Origin: Aquimarina megaterium XH134
GTDB lineage: Bacteria; Bacteroidota; Bacteroidia; Flavobacteriales; Flavobacteriaceae
NCBI RefSeq assembly: GCF_000520975.1
Contig: NZ_JACB01000015.1
Span: 248,001-312,000, forward strand
Length of the DNA: 64,000 nt
Reading direction: 5' to 3'
Under the pieces are notes generated by a model, which worked only from the letters and a program-made list of their open reading frames with translations, had not been told where the DNA came from and did no database searches. A program made the position numbers and the translations under genes. Positions 50,641 through 58,807 of the stretch are shown here, in pieces; position 1 is the first letter of the stretch, and each line of letters begins with the position of its first letter.

Positions 50641-51081
50641 TTATAACAAATTGTTTTTCTTTAGTATTTCATCTAATAATTCGACAAACTTTATAAGCTC
50701 GATGGGTACAGATTGATTTCGCTTAAAAGAAACCGAGTTATTACTATTTTTTATAACAGTTTGAGGTAAATCATATATTCGTTGGTCATACGAGTTTTTC
50801 AACTTTGAGAGATCAATAGTTTTATATACTTGTTTAAGTTCTTGAAACTCTTTTTTAGAAAGTAATACTTTGCTTCTACCAGTATGTTTGGTGTTTTTTA
50901 CACCTTCAAAATCAACTTCTCCACTTTTTAAAATGATAATTTTATATACAGGACATTTTCCTTTACAAGCTTCTTTAGAAACAGATACAGGAAAAGGTAA
51001 TACAGACTGTACAGAAGTGCACGAATTCGTTAGCATTATAAGTAACAATCCATAAATCATCATTTGATTTTTTCTACCCAT
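50641..51081 (-). CDS. DUF6438 domain lipoprotein
   Basis: A 146-residue protein started at the ATG at 51081 (MGRKNQMMIYG); a TTG at 51093 would add four residues. A lipobox-like LTNSC follows a hydrophobic segment. The mature part has VSKEACKGKCPVYKIIILKSGEVDFEGV, the hallmark of the DUF6438 family, with two conserved cysteines in CKGKCPVY. Function unknown. It forms a unit with the metallopeptidase gene and is divergent from the histidine kinase gene, so the two-component system may control it. Confidence 0.85.
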   Translation of the reverse strand: MGRKNQMMIYGLLLIMLTNSCTSVQSVLPFPVSVSKEACKGKCPVYKIIILKSGEVDFEGVKNTKHTGRSKVLLSKKEFQELKQVYKTIDLSKLKNSYDQRIYDLPQTVIKNSNNSVSFKRNQSVPIELIKFVELLDEILKKNNLL

Positions 51082-51140
51082 GAGACCATTCAATTTTTGT
51101 TAAAACTATCCACAAACAACTATTTAACAAGTTAATAGAT

Positions 51141-51168
51141 GTAAAGATTTGTAAAGATTTGTAAAGGG
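51141..51168. promoter_or_regulatory. 10-bp direct repeats in the shared promoter region
   Basis: GTAAAGATTT occurs at 51141 and 51151, followed by GTAAAGGG at 51161. A 10-bp period on one face of the helix is what OmpR-type regulators bind, and such a regulator is encoded just downstream. Confidence 0.55.
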
Positions 51169-51204
51169 ATAAATTGAAGCCTTTTATTTTAGTAATTTTA
51201 CGAT

Positions 51205-52509
51205 ATGGGTAAAAACAAGTCTTTAACTTTCATTATTTTTCTGTTGATAGTTTCTATTTTGGTTGCTGTTTTTTTTCAAATAAATTTTGTAAAAAACACT
51301 TATCATAATAAACAGATTGATATGGAGAATGACTTCTTAGAAGCATTAGATAATTCATTATATGAGTTTAAGGATACTGTTATTCAAAATGATGAACAGT
51401 TCAAAGCTTTAGAAGAAGAATTGACTTTTAACATAATAAAAGGTGCACATACTATTCCTGACGACAATATTGATTTAGAAAAAGACATTGCGCTATTGAA
51501 AAAAGAAATAGTTCCGTCTCTTCTATTTAACAATGAGGATATAGAAAAAATAAAATCTATTTTTAAAAGAAATATTAAAAACAAAAAACTTGCATCTAAT
51601 TATAATCTTAATTATTTCTCTTCAATAAGTTATACGAAATATAAACAGATATATAAGCAAGCAGATATTATAGTAGGATCTAATTTTGGTGTATTTAATA
51701 TTTCTTTTAAAAATAAAAAATCTTACCTTTTTTCAGGAATCATATATGTAATACTCTCTTCTCTGGTATTTATTTTCACCATTATTTTAAGCGGAATATT
51801 ATTAATAAAAAAATACTTGAATGAAAAAAAACTTACTGCATATAAAAATGAATTTATCAATAATTTAACCCATGAATTACAAACCCCTATAACAGTATCA
51901 AGTCTTGCTTTAGAGAAATTGAAAATTGAATTAAAAGGTAATTCTGGACTCGATAAATATATTAGCATTGCACAGCGTGAAAATGATAAAATGGGGAAAT
52001 TATCTAAACGTATTTTAAAACTAGCAGAGCTTAAGACAACTATTTTTAAAAAAGACAGAATTGATGTTAGCAAATCTATAACACAACTAATAAATAGATA
52101 CGAGTTAATGTTAAACGAAACAGATACCCTTCTAACAGATTTTAATCATCTGGATATTAAATTATGTACCGATAAAGAACAATTCACCGATTTATTAGAC
52201 AATCTAATAAGTAATGCAATTAAATATTCTAAATCTCCTAGAGTTATTATAATCAAAACAACTGTAAAAAATAGAAAATTATGGTTAAGCGTTAAAGATA
52301 ATGGAACTGGAATTCCTAAAGAGTTTAGGGATAAAATTTTCATTCCATTTTTTAAAGTCCCTTCTGAAGATATCCATGAAATAAAAAGTCATGGGCTAGG
52401 ATTAAGTTATGTAGCCGAAATTGTAAAATGTGTAAATGGGACTATATCTTTATCTAGTGAAATAAATAAAGGAACAGAATTTAATATTGTATTGCCTTAT
52501 GAAGATTAA
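51205..52509 (+). CDS. Sensor histidine kinase (HisKA/HATPase)
   Basis: A 434-residue inner-membrane kinase. Membrane segments at about 7-27 and 173-198 enclose an extracytoplasmic sensor region of 145 residues with no domain I recognise. No clear HAMP linker is seen. The HisKA domain has NLTHELQTPI with phospho-His223. The HATPase part has DNLISNAIKYSK (N box), VKDNGTGIPKEFRDKIF (G1/F) and SHGLGLSYVAEIV (G2). The response regulator starts at 52499, overlapping the stop codon by 11 bp. Confidence 0.94.
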   Translation: MGKNKSLTFIIFLLIVSILVAVFFQINFVKNTYHNKQIDMENDFLEALDNSLYEFKDTVIQNDEQFKALEEELTFNIIKGAHTIPDDNIDLEKDIALLKKEIVPSLLFNNEDIEKIKSIFKRNIKNKKLASNYNLNYFSSISYTKYKQIYKQADIIVGSNFGVFNISFKNKKSYLFSGIIYVILSSLVFIFTIILSGILLIKKYLNEKKLTAYKNEFINNLTHELQTPITVSSLALEKLKIELKGNSGLDKYISIAQRENDKMGKLSKRILKLAELKTTIFKKDRIDVSKSITQLINRYELMLNETDTLLTDFNHLDIKLCTDKEQFTDLLDNLISNAIKYSKSPRVIIIKTTVKNRKLWLSVKDNGTGIPKEFRDKIFIPFFKVPSEDIHEIKSHGLGLSYVAEIVKCVNGTISLSSEINKGTEFNIVLPYED

Positions 52510-53173
52510 ATTATTAATGGTCGAAGATGAGCAAACTCTATCAGAACTTTTAACAGAGTTTTTGCAGGCAGAAGGTTACACAGTATATTGTGCATCGGAT
52601 GGAGAAGAAGGATTACATTTATTTAATAACATAAGTCCAGATATTTGCATATTTGATGTTATGATGCCTCGTTTAAGCGGATTTTCTTTATTAGAAAAAA
52701 TTAGAGCTATTGATGTTAAGACTCCTATTTTAATGCTTACCGCTAAAGCTCTTAAAGAAGATATTATAAATGGTTTAAATTTAGGAGCAGATGATTACCT
52801 AGTAAAACCGTTTAATTTTCAAGAATTAAGTTTACGAATAAAAAATATTCTAAAAAGAACAGTACATCAAAATAATCAAAACATATATAATCTTGGTAAA
52901 TATAAATTCAATCATAACTCTCAAGTTTTAGAATTTAAATCCAAAAAGCAGGTAATAACAACTATGGAAGCCAATATATTAAATTTGTTGTGTGCTCATA
53001 AAAATGAAACTGTAGAGCGAAAATACATTCTACAGAATTTATGGAACAATGATGACTTTTATAATTTTAGAAGTATAGATGTGTTTGTTTCTAAATTAAG
53101 AACATATTTAAGAGAAGATGATACTATCAAAATTATTAGTGTAAGAGGTAAAGGATACAAACTGATCGTTTAA
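52499..53173 (+). CDS. OmpR-family response regulator
   Basis: A 224-residue regulator beginning at the ATG at 52499, inside the end of the kinase gene; a TTG at 52487 would add four residues. The receiver has VEDEQT, the phosphoacceptor Asp in ICIFDVMMPR (near residue 52) and LVKPFNFQEL. The DNA-binding winged helix has LEFKSKKQVITTMEANILNLLC, VERKYILQNLW, SIDVFVSKLRTYL and IISVRGKGYKL. It should bind direct repeats; the 10-bp repeats before the kinase gene are a likely target. Confidence 0.95.
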   Translation: MKIKLLMVEDEQTLSELLTEFLQAEGYTVYCASDGEEGLHLFNNISPDICIFDVMMPRLSGFSLLEKIRAIDVKTPILMLTAKALKEDIINGLNLGADDYLVKPFNFQELSLRIKNILKRTVHQNNQNIYNLGKYKFNHNSQVLEFKSKKQVITTMEANILNLLCAHKNETVERKYILQNLWNNDDFYNFRSIDVFVSKLRTYLREDDTIKIISVRGKGYKLIV

Positions 53174-53295
53174 AAAAACTAAGTATTAGGTTACAAAAAC
53201 ACTACTCGGTTCTGTTTCTTAAAGGGTAAACGTAAAGTAACTACTTATATTTATTTGTACTTATGACTCCTGTGTTTACTTCTATCAAAGGATCT
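53174..53295. other. Gene-free gap after the response regulator
   Basis: Nothing coding or structured is seen here; it merges into the sulfatase remnant. Confidence 0.4.
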
Positions 53296-53510
53296 TTAGT
53301 CTATATTGAATCCATCAACTTCGATTTCTCTCTTTTTAAATAAAACAATGAACCTGGCAATTTTGGGTATTTTTTTAAGTGATTTATACTCTGGATTCAC
53401 CGTATGTTCTCCCAAATACCTAACATCAATTTTAACCCTTCTTCATTTTCTGGATATTGACCTTTATCATCGGTTTATTTGATCCAACGATCCAAAACCC
53501 CCTGTGTATT
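53296..53510 (-). pseudogene. Decayed C-terminal end of a sulfatase-like gene
   Basis: On the minus strand, several frames together give a sulfatase-like C-terminus: NTQGVLDRWIK, then an in-frame TAA, then TDDKGQYPENEEGLKLMLGIWE, then a frame change and EHTVNPEYKSLKKIPKIARF, ending VDGFNID and TAA at 53296. The order and spacing (WI-x-TDDKGQ(F/Y)PE) recall the tails of arylsulfatases. At least one stop and one shift show that it is not functional. The upstream catalytic part is absent. A live formylglycine-generating enzyme gene lies 4 kb away. Confidence 0.45.
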
Positions 53511-53547
53511 GTTTTATAGGTAGCATTGTTATTAGTAGTATTTAGAT

Positions 53548-54936
53548 TTAGGCGAGAGTAGGTTCTAAATATTCTTCCATACAAACGGCTATAGCTTCTT
53601 TCATAATAACTATTGCAGCATCTACAATGTTATAGGTAGTAACCAACGGAGGAACTAGTCGTAGTACATTATTATAATGCCCACCTACTTCAAAAAGCAA
53701 ACCTCTTTGGAAACATTGAGATCTGAATTTCTTTACGAATTCTGGAAAAGGCTCCTTGTTTTTTTTATCTTTTACAAATTCTACTCCAATCATCATTCCT
53801 CTCCCTCTTACCTCTCCTATAAATGGATTTTCTTTTTCTAGTTCTTGTAATTTCTCTAATAAGTATGAACCTATCAATATAGTATGCTCTTCTATATTGT
53901 TTGCTTCAATAAAATCAAAGGCTCCTCTTGCCGCAGCTATACTAACCTGATTTCCTCTAAAAGTTCCTATATGTGCGGCAGGTCCCCATGCTTCGACTTC
54001 TTTTTTATAGATTAATCCCGAAATTGGAAACCCAATTCCTCCAAAACCTTTAGAAAAAGTGATGATATCGGGTATAGCACTGGTATTCATAAATTCTAAA
54101 AAACTACCAGTTCTAAAAAAGCCAGACTGTATTTCATCAAATATTACCAGTACATCATTTTCATGCGCAACTCTTACCAGTTCCTCCAAATAGCCATCTT
54201 CTGGCACAATATTTCCTCCTTCACCCTGAATGGGTTCTATAAGAATTGCAGCTGGTTTAGATATTCCAGAGTGACCGTTGGTAAGTATATTTTTAAAATA
54301 AGCTATACCATCTATCTCATTTTTATTATTGGATGTACTTCTGTAGGGATAGTTATAAGGTGCAAAATGAACATTTGGCATCAAGGATGTTAAATTATTT
54401 CTAAAAAACGTATCCGAAGTCACTGCCAAAGCCCCAGAAGTCATCCCGTGATACCCTCCTGTAAAAGCGATTATACCATCTCTACCTGTTTTGATTTTTG
54501 CTAACTTAATTGCCGCTTCAACAGCATCAGACCCAGTGGGTCCGCCAAAACTCACTTTAAACTCTTCTCTAATATTTTTTGGTAAGTGATTAATTATTTT
54601 TTGAATTAACAAAAGTTTATTTTCTGTGGGAAAATCTAAGGCATGAATTAATTCTGATTGTTGTTTTTTTACATATTCCAAAACAAAATCATTGCTATGC
54701 CCTACATTTAAAACACCACATCCGCTAAAAAAATCTATAAATTGGTTTCCGTCTACATCTTCAATAATACTCCCTTTAGCTCTTTTTATAGCAATAGGCA
54801 TACTTCTTGGATAAGAAACCACACTACTTTCTATATCTTTTTGAAGATCTAATAAAAGTTTTGATTTTTTTCCTGGTATTGAAGATGAAACTATTTTTGA
54901 TGTTTCTGATAAATGGTATTCTTTAAGTGATTTCAT
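53548..54936 (-). CDS. Diaminobutyrate--2-oxoglutarate aminotransferase
   Basis: A 462-residue class III PLP aminotransferase like EctB and DABA aminotransferases, which turn aspartate semialdehyde into L-2,4-diaminobutyrate. Marks are VSYPRSMPIAIKRAKGS near 35, DFFSGCGVLNVGHSN, GPTGSDAVEAAIKLAK, FTGGYHGMTSGALAVTSD, EPIQGEGGNIVPEDG, FDEIQSGF (PLP Asp) and FSKGFGGIGFPISG (Schiff-base Lys). No ectA or ectC is nearby, so the product is probably used for peptide assembly and not for ectoine. Last gene of the nonribosomal peptide cluster. The aspartate kinase in the cluster feeds the same branch. Confidence 0.9.
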   Translation of the reverse strand: MKSLKEYHLSETSKIVSSSIPGKKSKLLLDLQKDIESSVVSYPRSMPIAIKRAKGSIIEDVDGNQFIDFFSGCGVLNVGHSNDFVLEYVKKQQSELIHALDFPTENKLLLIQKIINHLPKNIREEFKVSFGGPTGSDAVEAAIKLAKIKTGRDGIIAFTGGYHGMTSGALAVTSDTFFRNNLTSLMPNVHFAPYNYPYRSTSNNKNEIDGIAYFKNILTNGHSGISKPAAILIEPIQGEGGNIVPEDGYLEELVRVAHENDVLVIFDEIQSGFFRTGSFLEFMNTSAIPDIITFSKGFGGIGFPISGLIYKKEVEAWGPAAHIGTFRGNQVSIAAARGAFDFIEANNIEEHTILIGSYLLEKLQELEKENPFIGEVRGRGMMIGVEFVKDKKNKEPFPEFVKKFRSQCFQRGLLFEVGGHYNNVLRLVPPLVTTYNIVDAAIVIMKEAIAVCMEEYLEPTLA

Positions 54937-54954
54937 TTTTTAGTTTTTTGATTG

Positions 54955-55155
54955 TTATTTGATTTGTTTATGCTTGATGATCACACCATCTTCGATAATG
55001 AAGCTATGAAACTGTATACAATTGCCTGATAATGCAAGAACTACTACTATCAAAGCAATTTTTATAAATGTGGAAATTGAAGAATCAAAAGGGTCATTTC
55101 CTTATTCATTCATATATACTCGTTGTACATGAGATGAAGGTAAACGGACTATCAT
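54955..55155 (-). pseudogene. Small membrane-protein frame interrupted by one stop codon
   Basis: Between the NusG and aminotransferase genes a 67-codon frame starts ATG at 55155 (MIVRLPSSHVQRVYMNE), meets TAA at 55104-55102, and then continues open as GNDPFDSSISTFIKIALIVVVLALSGNC to a final TAA at 54955. The second part has one strong hydrophobic segment. It may be a small membrane protein killed by a nonsense change, two short peptides, or chance. The frame is maintained over the stop, which makes a recent loss plausible. Confidence 0.3.
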
Positions 55156-55196
55156 GATGTTTATACTTTTTGAGCTTTTATATCATCAAAATTTCT

Positions 55197-55718
55197 TTAA
55201 GCTACAACTTCAGAAATGCAGGATGATGGTACTGTTGCTACAATATTTTGTTTAATAGAATCAATGCGTACTACGACTTTATTTTCATTATCGGCTTTGA
55301 TGATTTCGCAGTTTAAACCTTTTAGTGCACCTTTATCTATTCTTCTATATTCTCCCACTTTTAATAATGGTGCATAATTTTCTACTTTCATAGGTACATT
55401 CATATTTATAAGAAGTTTGATTGAGTTTATTTCATATTCCTGAACTTTGGCAAACTCCTCTCCGAAACGAATGAAAAAGCAATACGATTTTACAGACAAC
55501 ACTTTATGTGTATCTTTCTTTAAATTAATTTTCACAAAAATATAGGAGGGAAATAATGGCATTTCTATTTCTTTTTTTCGATCACTCCATTCTCGAACTG
55601 TTTTAACCAATGGTAAAAATGTCTCTATTTGATTTTCTTTCAATAGACTTTCTATTTTTCTTTCATGGCGTGCCTTTACATATAGCACATACCATTGATC
55701 AGGTTTACTAATACACAT
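55197..55718 (-). CDS. UpxY/NusG-family transcription antiterminator
   Basis: A 173-residue NusG paralogue. The NGN domain (10-110) shows WYVLYVKARHERKIESLLKE, LPLVKTVREWSDRKKEIEMPLFPSYIFVKI, and a short KOW domain (KVGEYRRIDKGALKGLNCEI) follows. In Bacteroides, UpxY proteins act in cis to let polymerase read through terminators in long capsule operons. Here the gene is in a nonribosomal peptide cluster. It has its own long leader with a -7 box at 55952. A 260-bp gap separates it from the aminotransferase gene. Confidence 0.9.
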   Translation of the reverse strand: MCISKPDQWYVLYVKARHERKIESLLKENQIETFLPLVKTVREWSDRKKEIEMPLFPSYIFVKINLKKDTHKVLSVKSYCFFIRFGEEFAKVQEYEINSIKLLINMNVPMKVENYAPLLKVGEYRRIDKGALKGLNCEIIKADNENKVVVRIDSIKQNIVATVPSSCISEVVA

Positions 55719-55951
55719 ATTCTAAGGTTTTAAGGGTATAGGTTTATTTAATTGAGGATATAGCTTGTCATATGACTTACAATTCCTTTTTGGTAAGGTT
55801 CTTTATGAATTAAGATTATTGAAAAATAATTTTTGAAAATAGATCAATTAGGCAGAAAAATAATTTTACTTAATCAATCTTTTTACAATAAAACAATGGG
55901 GTAGTAATGTTATTTAGCTTATACGAATACGTCTTTTCCTAAAAGCCATTT

Positions 55952-55959
55952 CAAATGTA
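55952..55959 (-). promoter_or_regulatory. -7 box (TACATTTG) before the NusG-like gene
   Basis: A perfect TAnnTTTG match on the minus strand. It gives the NusG-like gene a leader of about 230 nt and makes its transcription independent of the aspartate kinase gene. Confidence 0.4.
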
Positions 55960-56298
55960 CAAATCTTAATCAACAAGATATTTATGGCAAAACCGTATCT
56001 AAAAAAAATGTAATCAACAAATATTTTTAAAATACTGATAAGCAGTAACTTAAATGCAAAAAAAAACATTCTCATCACGATATTATTTAACCAACAAATA
56101 ACATTTGATTAACAAGGAAATATTTTTCTAAATTGCTCATAAAAGTGTTATTTTTTTACTCTAAATTAGTCAGAAACCGGGATTACATTTAGTTCTGTAT
56201 TTCTCCAATCTTTTATAAATACGAAGAACAACTTGAAAAATATAATGTTTAGAAAAAGTGATGTGATCATTAATATATTATTCAACACATTATATTAC

Positions 56299-56314
56299 GA
56301 TTCAATTTTGAATC
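56299..56314. repeat. 16-bp palindrome GATTCAATTTTGAATC
   Basis: Two 7-bp arms with a TT centre, 30 bp after the aspartate kinase stop. A weak terminator or a binding site is possible; there is no T run. Confidence 0.3.
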
Positions 56315-56344
56315 AGAATAAAATTTTAACATGTTAAACTCTAA

Positions 56345-57682
56345 TTATACCATATCCAACTCTACATGCTTCTGAAAAAGTTTTTGATGTAATTGTTGCA
56401 TTACATCAACTTTTTCTTCTGTTTTTACTAATAGAAGCACATAATTGCCTGCCGACTCAAAAGAAATCATTCTAATTGGTACAGTTCCCAATGCCTCAAA
56501 GACACGAACCCTATTTGAATCTTTCATAATAGAGTTGCCTCCAATACATATTACACTATATAGCAAATCAAAATCTATGTCAAAATCTTGTTTAAGCTGA
56601 TATAAAAACTCTGATATTTTATCTGTTTTTTCTATTACCAAAGACAATCCATTTTCTACATTATCCATCATAACAACAGGAAATTGATACGCATTACATA
56701 AGGTAAATACATTATCATATAGACTATAGTTCTGATTTTTGGATATACCTCTTATTTTTAGCCATACCATATTATCCTTTACTGCAACAGATTTAATTCC
56801 TGGCGGTGATATATTATCTCCTATTTTGGTACCTATAGCAAATGGTGCAAAGGTGTTTTTTAAGTATAATGGTATTTTAAGATCTACCAAAGGCTTAACT
56901 GATTTCGGATGAAGAACTTTAGCTCCGAAACTTGCCAAAATCGAAGCTTCCTGATAAGATAGAAATGGGATCGAACTGGTATTATCTACATACCTTGGAT
57001 CATTGTTATGAACTCCATCAATATCTGACCAGATTTGAACTTCTTCTACTTGCAATGCTGCACCAATTATGGTTCCTGAATAATCACTTCCTCCACGTCC
57101 TAAATTACTAACTCTTCCTTGTGTATCTTTACAAATAAATCCTTGTGTAATAAATAATTTTTCTTCTTTATGAGTTTGTAAAATATCGTTTAGACATTTA
57201 CGTATTGCATTAATATCCGGACTTCCTGACACATCGGTATACATAAAGTTCTGAGCCATTAAAAGTGTATTATTGACACCTGTAGATGTTAGATACCCAG
57301 AAAAAATACGTGTTGACAAAACCTCTCCGAATGTTATGATTTGATTTTGTAATTCTATAGAGAAAGTTTTGTCTATAAAAGAAGATAACTCCTTTACTAT
57401 AGTAGTTATACTTTCTTTTAATACTCTTGAAGCTTTAGCATCTATTCTTAATATATCAACTGTATTTTCATGATGCTCTTGTAATTGCAATACTATTTCT
57501 TTACAACTATCTTTCTGGTTATCTTTTATCGCCTCTACCAATTTTACCAGCATGTTAGTAACTCCTGCCATTGCTGAACAAACTACTATTTTTGAGTCAT
57601 TAATATTCAGTATAATATCTCTTACCTGCTCAAGACATGCTGCAGAGCCTAATGAGGTTCCGCCAAACTTTAAAACTTTCAT
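56345..57682 (-). CDS. lysC: Aspartate kinase
   Basis: A 445-residue monofunctional aspartokinase. The start MKVLKFGGTSLGS (ATP/catalytic Lys) and VSNLGRGGSDYSGTIIGAAL, WSDIDGVHNNDPRYV are the family motifs; residues 300-445 form two ACT-type domains for allosteric control (ISKNQNYSLYDNVF, VVMMDNVENGLSLVI). It makes aspartyl phosphate, which leads to aspartate semialdehyde, the substrate of the diaminobutyrate aminotransferase in the same cluster. A second copy outside housekeeping synthesis, placed here to supply the peptide pathway, is the natural reading. Confidence 0.93.
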   Translation of the reverse strand: MKVLKFGGTSLGSAACLEQVRDIILNINDSKIVVCSAMAGVTNMLVKLVEAIKDNQKDSCKEIVLQLQEHHENTVDILRIDAKASRVLKESITTIVKELSSFIDKTFSIELQNQIITFGEVLSTRIFSGYLTSTGVNNTLLMAQNFMYTDVSGSPDINAIRKCLNDILQTHKEEKLFITQGFICKDTQGRVSNLGRGGSDYSGTIIGAALQVEEVQIWSDIDGVHNNDPRYVDNTSSIPFLSYQEASILASFGAKVLHPKSVKPLVDLKIPLYLKNTFAPFAIGTKIGDNISPPGIKSVAVKDNMVWLKIRGISKNQNYSLYDNVFTLCNAYQFPVVMMDNVENGLSLVIEKTDKISEFLYQLKQDFDIDFDLLYSVICIGGNSIMKDSNRVRVFEALGTVPIRMISFESAGNYVLLLVKTEEKVDVMQQLHQKLFQKHVELDMV

Positions 57683-57754
57683 GTGTTTATATTATTGTTT
57701 TAGAAGTCATACTTCGACTTGGCTTAGTACAAGTATGGAAGTCGCCAAAAATCA

Positions 57755-57772
57755 TTCTGATGTATATCAGAA
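57755..57772. repeat. Small hairpin between thioesterase and aspartate kinase genes
   Basis: TTCTGAT and ATCAGAA form a 7-bp stem with a 4-nt loop, followed on the minus strand by TGATTTTT. It may weakly terminate or pause transcription. Confidence 0.4.
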
Positions 57773-57874
57773 CTTTTGTTATGACTCGTTTCATTCGTTT
57801 TTAATTTCTATTGTATTAATACCGTCGAAGCTGTATTTGGTATTTTTTAAATAGCTATGTTAATACTATGAAGC

Positions 57875-58633
57875 TTATTTGAAAGAAGTTGTTAAGGTCG
57901 AATTGGTTCGGTAAGCTTTCATAATTTTCTGGGCAATTATTTCAGGGGATTTCAGTATAAAAAAATGATCTCCTTCAAGTAATTCGGGGCCATATAAAGA
58001 TTTAGTCTCATTACCCCAGGCCATTATCTCTTCTATTGTTTGTTGATTATTCTTTTCTCCCACTTCTTCTGTACCCATACAAACATATATAGGAAAAGAA
58101 AAAGGTTGCTCCTGTGTTACATACTCATAATCTTCTATTGCCTTGAAATCCGATTTTAGTATTGGATAATAGAGATCTAAGAGGTCCTTATTCTCTAAAA
58201 TTTCTGTTGGTACCCCGCCTATATCATATACTTCTTTCCAAAATAACGGTTTAGGCAGTATTGATCTTTTCTTTTTGGTCAAAACCGATGGAGCAGAACG
58301 TCCCGTAAAAAAAAGACATTTGGGTAATCTCATTTTAGCCTCAACTATTTTCTTGGTTAGTTCATATCCTAATAACGTTCCCATACTATGTCCATAAATC
58401 ATATATGGCCCTTCTTTTATATGAGGTAATATTTGATCAAAAAGATCTGCAACCATTAGATGTATTGCATCTAACGACTGTTTACCGAATCTTCCACCTC
58501 TTCCTGGAAGCTCTACAGTAATCCATTCCATATCTTTTTGAATGTATTTTTCAATAGTTTTAAAACTATATTGATTGCCTCCGGCAAATGGAATAGCTAT
58601 TATTTTAGGTTTGGCAATAAAAAAATGATTCAT
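57875..58633 (-). CDS. Type II (editing) thioesterase
   Basis: A 252-residue alpha/beta hydrolase of the GrsT/TycF type. Marks are IIAIPFAGGNQYSFKTI at 11-27, LPGRGGRFGKQSLDAI, catalytic Ser in YGHSMGTLLGYEL near residue 90, and the final LLEGDHFFILKSPEIIA with the catalytic His. It removes wrongly primed or stalled acyl groups from carrier proteins in nonribosomal peptide synthesis. The integral TE domain of the NRPS is separate. Its ribosome-binding region directly follows a terminator hairpin. Confidence 0.93.
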   Translation of the reverse strand: MNHFFIAKPKIIAIPFAGGNQYSFKTIEKYIQKDMEWITVELPGRGGRFGKQSLDAIHLMVADLFDQILPHIKEGPYMIYGHSMGTLLGYELTKKIVEAKMRLPKCLFFTGRSAPSVLTKKKRSILPKPLFWKEVYDIGGVPTEILENKDLLDLYYPILKSDFKAIEDYEYVTQEQPFSFPIYVCMGTEEVGEKNNQQTIEEIMAWGNETKSLYGPELLEGDHFFILKSPEIIAQKIMKAYRTNSTLTTSFK

Positions 58634-58652
58634 TCTTTCAATTTTTTAAAAA

Positions 58653-58680
58653 GGCTAATCGACTTGTTTACCGATTAGCC
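58653..58680 (-). terminator. Internal terminator of the peptide cluster
   Basis: GGCTAATCG and CGATTAGCC form a 9-bp stem over 10 nt, followed on the minus strand by TTTTTAAAAAA. It lies between the diiron hydroxylase gene and the thioesterase gene, inside an otherwise one-directional operon. Confidence 0.7.
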
Positions 58681-58807
58681 AATAAAAAGTGATACTTTTC
58701 TATACATGAAATAACCGAATAAAGTATGTTCTACTTCCTAATCATTTTATCAAAAACGATTACAGGAATTATAACGAAGACTTTTTTTATAATTATTATG
58801 CCTTCTT

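Larger units (their letters stand above)
55719..56344. other. Long leader region before the NusG-like gene
   Basis: A 626-bp AT-rich stretch without a gene. It holds a perfect -7 box on the minus strand at 55952 and a 16-bp palindrome at 56299-56314 just after the aspartate kinase gene. UpxY operons typically have a leader of about 100-250 nt between promoter and gene; about 230 nt would fit here. Confidence 0.5.

Noticed and set aside
53548..54936. Aminotransferase as part of an ectoine operon (ectB)
   Set aside because: No ectA or ectC nearby; the neighbours are peptide-synthesis genes.
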